NCBI RefSeq assembly: GCF_902388705.1
Contig: NZ_CABMQJ010000046.1
Coordinates: 1-14,912, forward strand
Direction of reading: 5' to 3'
DNA from: an uncultured Alistipes sp.
Lineage (GTDB): Bacteria; Bacteroidota; Bacteroidia; Bacteroidales; Rikenellaceae
DNA: 14,912 nucleotides
Of this stretch, positions 1-7,825 are shown piece after piece. Position 1 is the stretch's first letter. The number at the start of each line of letters is the position of its first letter. The translations under genes and the position numbers were made by a program. Under the pieces are notes generated by a model, which was not told where the DNA came from, searched no databases, and was given only the letters and a program-made list of their open reading frames with translations.

Positions 1-2834
1 CAGGAACAATGTTAGCCGCTGTCGGTTGTAAGGATTACGACGACGACATCGACAATCTGCAAAAACAGATCGATGAAACGAACGCCTCCGTATCGGAGCT
101 CAAAGCTCTGATTGAATCGGGTTCGGTCATCAAATCCGTAACCAAAACAGACAAAGGCCTCTCGTTTACGTTGAGCAACAACCAGACCTACGAGGTTACC
201 AATGGCACCAACGGCGCTCCTGCGGATGTGTGGACCATCGGAAGCGACGGCTACTGGTACAAAAACGACGTAAAACAGAGCTACAAGGCTGTCGGTGTTG
301 ACGGAGCAAAAGGCGACAAAGGTGACGCAGGTACTCCCGGCACTCCCGGTGCGGCTGGTGCTGACGGAAAATACTATGTTCCCGGTGCCAACGGATTCTT
401 CGAGATCTGGCAGGACAACAAAAAGGTAGGGGACACGGAGATTTCGTGGAAAGCCGCAGGCTCGGGCCTCACTGCAGTCCTGAGCGGCAATGTGTTGACC
501 CTTAGTGGCGTGACTGGTTCGGAAGGCGACGTTACCATTTTCCAGGGTGCACAGCTGGGTTCGGTTGCATTCGTTCCCGATATGATCAGCGGGGATCTGC
601 CCTATGCGACCACGACCCAGGAATTCTGCTACGTGGCTTCTTATCTGGACGAGGCAAAGGCTAATTCAGACAAGACCTTCAAACCCCAGGATTTGAACAA
701 ATCCAACGAAGTGGATCTGGTTTACCGCCTGAACCCGACCGACGCATTTGTCGGCGAAGAGGGTGAATATGCTATCGCCGCATTTATCAACCGCGTGGTC
801 AAGACCCGCGCCGCAGGTGACAAGACCACGCTGCTGAATGTCGTTTCATCCGATTTCACCGAGAAGGGAGTCGTCAAGATGGTAGCCACGGTCAACGCTT
901 CGACGCTCAGCAACGAGCCCGAATACGACATCGCCGCGCTGCAGGTATGGGCCGGCCAGAACCCCGTAACCTCGGATTACATCCATGTGACGGCTTCGGA
1001 AGTAGAGCCTGTTCTGGTAGACTCCACGAAAGTAACGAAAGGCGAAGTGCCCACTGCTGCTGAGAAATTCTATCCCCGTACCAAGGTCATTGCCAAGGCT
1101 GCGGACGAAACGGATACTTTCGTCAAAGAATTCGTTGCTCTCGATGCCGATGCAAACTTCGAGTTCAAGTATACCGGCGAGATCGACCTGAAAGAGAAAG
1201 TCGGACTCTTCGAAGAAACGGCAAAAGACTACGTGTTCAACCTCGGTATCAAGGGTATGAGCTACAAATTCAGCCTCCCCGAGAAGTACCTGGCCGACGA
1301 TACGGAAAAGACCAACCAGCAGTGGTTCGTCGAGATGACCGACGGCGTCGTTAAAGTAAACGCCAAGAACCTGGCAACAGGTTTGACCCCGGCTATCGGC
1401 CGTACGCCCGTCGTACGTGTAGACGCTTACCTGCCCGATAACAACGGCACGGACCGGATGGTCGCTTCGGCATACATCAAACTGTCGATTTCGAGAGACG
1501 ACCCGACCGTGGATCCGAAGGATGAGCACAACGTAACGATCGACAAGGAGAAGACCGTTCTGTATCGTGATCTGGCTTCTGCCTACACGTCGGTCAGCAA
1601 GATGACGTGGGAAAAAGTCAACACCGACATCTACGGTGTGGAAGGTCTGACCGCCGAGGATTTCTGGGACAACTACGAGGCTGGATACGATGTCAAAGTA
1701 ACGGCCATCAAGTTGCAGGAAACGACTGCCACGGAAGTTTTGAGCGCAACCGGTGCAGGTGACAGCGAGGTCGTTGCCGAAGGCGAGGGTATCAAGGTTG
1801 CCGTCAACCTGAACAAAGAGAACACGACGACCGCAGGTATCTATGTAAGCGTAAACAACCTGGCCAAGACGCAGCACACCTACAAGGATGCAACGAAGGG
1901 TGCCGAGTATACGCTGACGATCACGATCAAGTCGAAAGACAATATGAAGCACGGCGACTTCATCCTGACGCAGAAGTTCTACGTCAAGGAGGATCACAAG
2001 CCGTTCGTCTTCAACCCGCTCTACCACTTCCTGCCCGCTAATGTCAAAGCTCTCTACAACAACTTCAAAGAGACGACTCAGGATGATATCATCCTCGTGA
2101 AGGGTCAGTTGAACAAGGATACCAACACGTGGGAAATGTCGTCCGCAGTCATCGAGCACTTCGGCAAGCGGAACGACAAGGACATCTTCGCCTACTACAA
2201 CGACACGCAGGCAGATCCCGAGAACGTTACGGGTGTCAGCTTCCTGTGGACGAAATCGCCCATAGTAGGTGTTACTCCTACCGATGCCCAGACGGATCCC
2301 TTCGAGGTAGCCCTCGACGGAGCCATGACCACGGAGTTCCTCTCGAAGGACATGACCTACACCACGAGCCTGGTGAACGGTGAGAAATGCCCGTTCACGT
2401 ACAGCATCGTATTCGTCAATCCGTTCGTGAAGGGCAATGCCGCCGGTGTCGAACTCTACGGCAACGCTCCCGGTGAGGAAACCGTCGCAACCGACGTTCA
2501 GGTTCTCGTGAACGACCGTGAAGGCGATCCCATTTACAAATACTTGGAGACGGCACTCGCCCTGACGGAGAAGGCGACGGAAACGTACAAAGTCGGAGAA
2601 CCGACCGTAGTCTACGCATTCGACACGACCGAAGCCGACTACAAGGAGCTGATCGGGAACATCACCGCAGATTCGAAGTTCGAAGTTGCTTCTGATACCG
2701 GCGTGGTAACGTGGCTGAACCAGGGCGCTACCCTCAAGAGAACCTATAACGTGACGGTTATCGCCACCGTTACCTTCACGGATCTCTCCGAGGTTACATG
2801 CCGCATCCCGGTTGCAATCACGGCAACGAAATAA
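1..2834 (+). CDS. Large surface lipoprotein with PL29_N/DUF4988-like N-terminus and collagen-like repeat (5' end missing)
   Basis: The frame is open to the left edge, and the first in-window ATG (base 9) lies only six codons before a lipobox cysteine (AAVGC, codon 27-29). The true start and most of the signal peptide are therefore outside the window. Counting from that ATG, Cys7 is followed by KDYDDD, which resembles the Bacteroidetes lipoprotein export signal (Lys plus acidic residues), so surface display is likely. Residues 14-38 look like a short coiled coil. Residues 96-122 are nine uninterrupted Gly-X-Y triplets. They are flanked by two similar aromatic/glycine modules (WTIGSDGYWY and KYYVPGANGFFEIW). 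This arrangement matches Bacteroidetes proteins annotated as 'PL29 family lyase N-terminal domain' (DUF4988). The remaining roughly 740 residues look like beta-sandwich modules rich in Thr, Val, Asp and Lys; I see no lyase catalytic signature and assign no enzyme activity. Base composition is clearly less GC-rich than its neighbours. The gene ends at TAA 2832-2834. Confidence 0.8.
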   Translation, partial: GTMLAAVGCKDYDDDIDNLQKQIDETNASVSELKALIESGSVIKSVTKTDKGLSFTLSNNQTYEVTNGTNGAPADVWTIGSDGYWYKNDVKQSYKAVGVDGAKGDKGDAGTPGTPGAAGADGKYYVPGANGFFEIWQDNKKVGDTEISWKAAGSGLTAVLSGNVLTLSGVTGSEGDVTIFQGAQLGSVAFVPDMISGDLPYATTTQEFCYVASYLDEAKANSDKTFKPQDLNKSNEVDLVYRLNPTDAFVGEEGEYAIAAFINRVVKTRAAGDKTTLLNVVSSDFTEKGVVKMVATVNASTLSNEPEYDIAALQVWAGQNPVTSDYIHVTASEVEPVLVDSTKVTKGEVPTAAEKFYPRTKVIAKAADETDTFVKEFVALDADANFEFKYTGEIDLKEKVGLFEETAKDYVFNLGIKGMSYKFSLPEKYLADDTEKTNQQWFVEMTDGVVKVNAKNLATGLTPAIGRTPVVRVDAYLPDNNGTDRMVASAYIKLSISRDDPTVDPKDEHNVTIDKEKTVLYRDLASAYTSVSKMTWEKVNTDIYGVEGLTAEDFWDNYEAGYDVKVTAIKLQETTATEVLSATGAGDSEVVAEGEGIKVAVNLNKENTTTAGIYVSVNNLAKTQHTYKDATKGAEYTLTITIKSKDNMKHGDFILTQKFYVKEDHKPFVFNPLYHFLPANVKALYNNFKETTQDDIILVKGQLNKDTNTWEMSSAVIEHFGKRNDKDIFAYYNDTQADPENVTGVSFLWTKSPIVGVTPTDAQTDPFEVALDGAMTTEFLSKDMTYTTSLVNGEKCPFTYSIVFVNPFVKGNAAGVELYGNAPGEETVATDVQVLVNDREGDPIYKYLETALALTEKATETYKVGEPTVVYAFDTTEADYKELIGNITADSKFEVASDTGVVTWLNQGATLKRTYNVTVIATVTFTDLSEVTCRIPVAITATK

Positions 2835-2848
2835 CATTCCCCTGTAAC

Positions 2849-2872
2849 CCGGTACCGCTTCGGCGGTACCGG
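2849..2872 (+). other. Perfect 10-bp RNA hairpin with cUUCGg tetraloop
   Basis: Bases 2849-2858 pair perfectly with 2863-2872 around a TTCG loop closed by C-G, the exceptionally stable tetraloop class. It begins 15 bases after the stop of the surface lipoprotein. No T-run follows, so it is unlikely to be a simple intrinsic terminator on its own. A role in protecting the 3' end of the mRNA, or in slowing polymerase, is inference. Confidence 0.7.
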
Positions 2873-2904
2873 AATTACAAAGAAAGCTACTTTCTCCGCG
2901 GAAT

Positions 2905-2932
2905 CCGGCGCCGTCCTTCGGGGCGGTGCCGG
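2905..2932 (+). other. Second UUCG-loop hairpin in the 3' UTR (12 bp, two G-U pairs)
   Basis: Bases 2905-2916 pair with 2921-2932 around another TTCG loop, with two G-U wobbles and otherwise Watson-Crick pairs. The wobbles form only if the plus strand is the transcript, which suggests it works as RNA of the lipoprotein messenger. A smaller hairpin (AGAAAG-CTA-CTTTCT, 2881-2895) lies between it and the first UUCG hairpin. No T-run follows. Confidence 0.65.
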
Positions 2933-2953
2933 GAACCCCGGAAACCGTCTCAA

Positions 2954-3023
2954 AAGCAGGGGCTGACAATCCCAAAGTTTTTGGTTAACAACAACTCCCA
3001 CTTTCAATAGAAAACCCCTGCTT
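2954..3023 (+). other. Long-range 9-bp stem abutting the terminator
   Basis: AAGCAGGGG at 2954-2962 is perfectly complementary to CCCCTGCTT at 3015-3023, closing a 52-nt A/C/T-rich loop. The loop contains a possible small hairpin (CCAAA-GTT-TTTGG). The 3' arm ends exactly where the terminator stem begins (3024), so the two helices could stack. Whether the RNA really folds this way is inferred from complementarity only. Confidence 0.45.
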
Positions 3024-3060
3024 GCGGCAGACTGACGAGGCGCGGTCTGCCGCTTTTTTT
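3024..3060 (+). terminator. Intrinsic terminator after the surface lipoprotein gene
   Basis: GCGGCAGAC (3024-3032) pairs with GTCTGCCGC (3045-3053) over a 12-nt loop, followed at once by seven T residues (3054-3060). This is a classic Rho-independent terminator. It lies about 190 bases beyond the lipoprotein stop codon and separates that gene from the GH2-like gene, which has its own promoter downstream. Confidence 0.85.
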
Positions 3061-3114
3061 GTGTCCGTATGGTTCTTATTAATTATATGTATAGGCACAG
3101 GGCCGGAAGGGAAA

Positions 3115-3146
3115 TTTGATTTTGAGCCGGGGTTGTATTATATTTG
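3115..3146 (+). promoter_or_regulatory. Bacteroidetes-type promoter of the GH2-like gene
   Basis: A -33 TTTG (3115-3118) and a -7 TATATTTG (3139-3146) match the Bacteroides consensus TTTG / TAnnTTTG with a 20-base spacer. An AT-rich stretch lies upstream (about 3075-3093). A transcript starting near 3152 would have a leader of about 23 nt before ATG 3175. Together with the terminator at 3024-3060 this completes the content of the gene-free stretch 2835-3174. Confidence 0.7.
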
Positions 3147-3174
3147 CATCGTACATATAATAATATCCGGAACA

Positions 3175-5205
3175 ATGAAACGATATATAGCGACCTTCCT
3201 GTTCCTCGCCGCCTGCGCCGCCGCACAGGCCCGCGAGGTATTTCCCCTGAACGAGGGGTGGCGTTTCTTCTTCAAATCGGAGAACAGCAGCGACAATGCC
3301 CGGCATGTGACACTGCCCCACACGTGGAACACCGACACCCAGGCCACGGGCCCGTTCCTCGAAACCACGGCCAACTACCAGAACGACATGTACATACCGG
3401 CTGACTGGGCTTCGAAGCGGCTGTTCGTGAAATTCTACGGCGTGCAGAGCGCCGCCGACCTTTTCGTCAACGGCTATTACGTAGGCGGACACCGCGGCGG
3501 CGCCACGGCCTTCACGTTCGAAATCACCGACAAGGTGCGCTTCGGCTCGGACAACGCGCTGCTGGTGGTCGTAAGCAACAACTGCCGCGACGACATGCTG
3601 CCCACCTCGACCGACATGAACCTCTACGGGGGCATCTACCGCGAAGCAGAGCTGATTATCACGGAGAAAACCGCCGTTTCGCCGCTCTACCTCGGTTCGG
3701 AGGGCGTACTGGTGCGCCAGAACTCGGTCGGCAGCGACCGGGTCGAGGGCGAAGCCGAAATACACCTGATTTCGGCGGGCGAGAACAACTGCGTCCTGAC
3801 GCTCGACATCACCGCACCCGACGGACAGCGCGTTTTCACCCGGCGGCAAAAGATACGCCTCGACGGCAAACCCGTCGTGATGCCTTTCACGATCGACCAT
3901 CCGCAATTGTGGAGCCCGGCCTCCCCGGCGCTTTACCGGGTCACGGCGAGCATCGGCGACGACCGTGTCACCGACAGCGTGACGGTGCGCACGGGTTTCC
4001 GCAGCATCCATGCGACCACCGCCGACGGCTTTACGATCAACGGCGAACGGCTTCCGGTACACGGCGTGACGGTCTACCACGACAACGCCATCTCGGGCGG
4101 CGCGTTCATCGCACAGGACTACGACTCCGACCTGCGGCAGATACACGACCTCGGGGCCAACGCCCTGCGCTCGGCCGTGATGCCCCACGCACAATACTTC
4201 TACGACCGCTGCGACGAGCAGGGCCTGCTGGTCTGGGTGGACATGCCGCTGCACCGCACGTCGTTCCTCGGCGACGTGGCCTACTATGCCACGCCGCAGT
4301 TCGAGCAGAACGGCCTGCAGCAGTTGCAGGAAATCATCGCCCAGAACTACAACCACCCCTCGGTGGTGATGTGGGGCATCTTCTCGCGGCTTTGGACACG
4401 CGGCGACGACGTGACGCCCTACGTGCGCAAACTCAACGACACGGCGCATGCGCTCGACCCCTCGCGCCCCACGGTGGCATGCAGCGACCAGAACGGCGAC
4501 ATTAACTTCATCACCGACCTGATCGTATGGCGGCAGGACGTGGGCTGGAAAAAGGGCTCGACCGACGACGTGGCCGTCTGGCGCGACCAACTGCAGAAAA
4601 ACTGGTCGCACCTCCGCTCGGGCGTATGCTACGGGGGCAGCGGATTCATCGGCCACAAGAGCTACACGGCGCAGGCGGCGCCCCGCTCGAACTGGATGCC
4701 CGAGGAGCGCCAGACGCGCTTCCACGAGGAGTACGCCAAAAACCTCCAGAACGACTCGCTCTTCTGGGGCACCTGGGTCAACAACATGTTCGACTACGGC
4801 TCGGCGCGCCGCCCCTACGGAATCAACGGCGAGGGGCTCGTGACGCTCGACCGCCGCGAATGCAAAGATGCATACTATCTATACAGGGCGCTGTGGAACC
4901 GCGAAAAGCCGACGCTGCACATCGTCGACAAACGGCGCAGGCTGCGCGAACGCGAGCGGCAGGCGTTTCAGGTCTACTCGTCGGCCGGTGTCCCGACGCT
5001 GCTCGTGGGCGGCGACACGCTCGCCATGACCGAATACGCCGCATGCCAGTACCGTTCCGACTCGGTGGACGTACTGGGGACAGTGCAAGTCGCCGTTGCG
5101 GCCGGGGAACTGCGTGACAGCGTGACAATCAGGGTAGGCAACGTGCTAAAACCGAAGCGGCTTCCGGCCCCTCGGCGAACAGCAGGTCAGCAACCGACAA
5201 ATTAG
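3175..5205 (+). CDS. Exported glycoside hydrolase family 2-like protein, probably catalytically inactive
   Basis: The product has 676 residues. ATG 3175 is chosen because it begins a good signal peptide (MKRYIATFLFLAACAAAQA) just behind a consensus promoter; the 51-codon upstream extension would include terminator sequence. The order is a GH2 sugar-binding jelly roll (about 22-165), an Ig-like domain (about 170-270), a TIM barrel (about 274-575, with RxxxxPH, NHPSVVMW and the closing GINGEGLVTLDRR-KDA segment) and a C-terminal beta domain. Active GH2 enzymes have Asn-Glu after the MWGIF-type strand and a nucleophile Glu in SEYG. Here these are Ser404-Arg405 and, by alignment at YG, Val-Cys485. 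The usual His-Tyr of RTSHYPH is also changed (RSAVMPH). Membership in the superfamily is clear; beta-galactosidase activity is doubtful, and a carbohydrate-binding or scaffold role is possible. The last 77 bases overlap the convergent WbqC gene. Confidence 0.85.
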   Translation: MKRYIATFLFLAACAAAQAREVFPLNEGWRFFFKSENSSDNARHVTLPHTWNTDTQATGPFLETTANYQNDMYIPADWASKRLFVKFYGVQSAADLFVNGYYVGGHRGGATAFTFEITDKVRFGSDNALLVVVSNNCRDDMLPTSTDMNLYGGIYREAELIITEKTAVSPLYLGSEGVLVRQNSVGSDRVEGEAEIHLISAGENNCVLTLDITAPDGQRVFTRRQKIRLDGKPVVMPFTIDHPQLWSPASPALYRVTASIGDDRVTDSVTVRTGFRSIHATTADGFTINGERLPVHGVTVYHDNAISGGAFIAQDYDSDLRQIHDLGANALRSAVMPHAQYFYDRCDEQGLLVWVDMPLHRTSFLGDVAYYATPQFEQNGLQQLQEIIAQNYNHPSVVMWGIFSRLWTRGDDVTPYVRKLNDTAHALDPSRPTVACSDQNGDINFITDLIVWRQDVGWKKGSTDDVAVWRDQLQKNWSHLRSGVCYGGSGFIGHKSYTAQAAPRSNWMPEERQTRFHEEYAKNLQNDSLFWGTWVNNMFDYGSARRPYGINGEGLVTLDRRECKDAYYLYRALWNREKPTLHIVDKRRRLRERERQAFQVYSSAGVPTLLVGGDTLAMTEYAACQYRSDSVDVLGTVQVAVAAGELRDSVTIRVGNVLKPKRLPAPRRTAGQQPTN

Positions 5206-5727
5206 GCTGGAAAGGCATCCGGTCGGAAAAGACCTGGACATAGGGCTCGGCGACAAACGCCGGGCCCTCTTTTTTATGCTTGGGCCGCAGGTCGATGTCC
5301 CCCGCGGCGGCTTCGACATAGGTTGCGGAGAACTCCGGCACGGGGACGCGCATCAGCGCACAGATCCGGTGGAGCAACTCGGTATTGTAGTCGGCCAGGA
5401 ACCCGTACTCGCGGCGATAGAAGGGTTCGAAAAACCCGGCATAGAAATCGAAGTAGGGAGAGCCCTTGTAGGAGGCGACCAGCGCGCCCCAGTGCTGGTG
5501 CTGCCAGCGTTTCGAATAGTCGATGCGCACGTCGCGCACCGGCTGGCGGGGACGGTTGGCGTTGCGCACATGCACGGTCAGCTCCATCACCCCGTCCGTG
5601 GCGAGGATGCGGGCGCGGTTGCGCTCCGAACGTTTCACGAAATGCTCGCCCAAATCGACGACGCACCCTCCGCGCACCAGGTGCGCGAAGTACTCGACCG
5701 AGGGGAGGTATGCGAGCGGCAGAATCG

Positions 5728-5731
<4 letters not shown>
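5129..5731 (-). CDS. WbqC family protein
   Basis: This 200-residue protein begins MTILPLAYLPSVEYFAHL. It carries the features I know from Bacteroidetes WbqC proteins: an N-terminal AYLPxVxYF, a central RDVRIDYSKRWQHQHW and a following SPYFDFYAGFFEPFY. WbqC proteins occur in surface polysaccharide loci and, in Bacteroidetes, as stand-alone genes; the reaction is not firmly established, so no activity is assigned. The start is ATG 5731-5729, whose ATGA overlaps the ispG stop, so translation is probably coupled to ispG and both share the ispG promoter. The 3' end runs 77 bases into the tail of the convergent GH2-like gene. The length is normal for the family. No terminator hairpin was recognised behind it. 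Confidence 0.85.
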
Positions 5732-7209
<1,478 letters not shown>

Positions 7210-7228
7210 CCTGTTCAAGATTACACGG

Positions 7229-7236
7229 CAAAGATA
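7229..7236 (-). promoter_or_regulatory. -7 promoter box for ispG-wbqC
   Basis: Read on the minus strand this is TATCTTTG, a perfect TAnnTTTG. It sits 19 bases upstream of the ispG ATG, giving an expected leader of about 15 nt. The -33 region about 20 bases further up (GTTC) matches TTTG poorly. Confidence 0.6.
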
Positions 7237-7251
7237 ACGATAATCCGCGAT

Positions 7252-7281
7252 TTTGCGAACTCCCGGTAATTGATTATCTTG
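7252..7281 (+). promoter_or_regulatory. Possible promoter of the small lipoprotein gene
   Basis: A TTTG (7252-7255) is followed 19 bases later by TATCTTG (7275-7281), one T short of the TAnnTTTG consensus. The expected start of transcription is about 20-25 bases before ATG 7310. The match is imperfect and the call tentative. It faces away from the ispG promoter within the same 100-base intergenic region. Confidence 0.35.
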
Positions 7282-7309
7282 CCGGTACAAATCCCAAAAC
7301 TCCGCTGCC

Positions 7310-7738
7310 ATGAAAAAGCGCATCAGAAAACGCCTGTCGCTGTTGGCGCTCGCGCTGCTCGGTTTCGCCACCGCATGCGACAAAAAGCCGGTAGACATGT
7401 ACGGCACGCCGCGCGCCGATTTCCGCGCCCGGGGCAAAGTAAGTGACAACGAGGGGCGTCCGATCCGGGGAATCCAGGTTCGGAGCGAAGCGTACGAGGG
7501 CAGGGAAATCCTCACCTCGGAGGACGGCAGCTACGACATTTCGGGCAGCATGTTCCCGAACCGGATGCGGCTTACCTTTACCGACATCGACGGGCCGGAC
7601 AACGGCGGTGAATTCCTCGAACGGGCCGTCGACGTGAAGTTCACGCAGGACGACCGGACGGGCAAGGGCGACGGCAGCTGGTACAGCGGCAGTTTCGCCC
7701 GCGAAGGCATCGACGTCACGCTGGAAGAGAAAAAATAG
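7310..7738 (+). CDS. Small lipoprotein resembling the radical-SAM-associated lipoprotein family
   Basis: The product has 142 residues. A basic, leucine-rich signal peptide ends in a lipobox (FATAC, Cys23) followed by DKKP. The mature protein starts with an MYGTPRADF segment and a GKVSDNEGRPIRGIQV strand, with TSEDGSYDISG behind it. The latter is typical of carboxypeptidase-regulatory-like beta-sandwich folds. The YGTPxAxF segment followed by GxVxDxxGxPIxGIxV reminds me of the Bacteroidales 'radical SAM-associated putative lipoprotein' family (TIGR04134-type), which is about 150 residues long and usually sits near a dedicated radical SAM protein. That assignment is from memory. No radical SAM gene is present in this window, so this copy would be an orphan. 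It could also be a generic transthyretin-like lipoprotein. It is divergent from ispG and is followed by recG, which has its own promoter. Confidence 0.75.
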   Translation: MKKRIRKRLSLLALALLGFATACDKKPVDMYGTPRADFRARGKVSDNEGRPIRGIQVRSEAYEGREILTSEDGSYDISGSMFPNRMRLTFTDIDGPDNGGEFLERAVDVKFTQDDRTGKGDGSWYSGSFAREGIDVTLEEKK

Positions 7739-7813
7739 GCGCCGCCGCGGCCCGCTCGCCCCCCGGCACACGACGAATCGCCTCCCCGGTGGCGGGTATT
7801 CCCCGTTTTTTCG

Positions 7814-7821
7814 TATATTTG
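7814..7821 (+). promoter_or_regulatory. -7 promoter box directly in front of recG
   Basis: TATATTTG is a perfect TAnnTTTG box ending only 4 bases before the GTG start codon of recG (7826). With the normal distance from this box to the transcription start, the mRNA would begin at or within a few bases of the start codon. No TTTG is seen at the -33 position (around 7790), so the box stands on its own. Confidence 0.55.
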
Positions 7822-7825
7822 TCGT

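Noticed and set aside
846..2975. 709-codon open frame on the minus strand opposite the surface lipoprotein
   Set aside because: It has no recognisable domain, reads as a reverse-frame image of a gene with biased codons, and the plus-strand frame has a lipobox, collagen-like repeat and a proper terminator.
3022..3174. Upstream extension of the GH2-like gene to an ATG-less or earlier start
   Set aside because: The extension would contain the terminator stem, its T-run and the promoter boxes; the ATG at 3175 gives a clean signal peptide.
3079..4725. 548-codon minus-strand open frame opposite the GH2-like gene
   Set aside because: No family resemblance and composition typical of an antisense image; it would also run through the promoter of the plus-strand gene.
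7739..7813. Possible terminator between the lipoprotein and recG
   Set aside because: Only short or distant GC-rich pairings (CGCC/GGCG, CCCGC/GCGGG) precede the T-run at 7806-7811; too weak to call.
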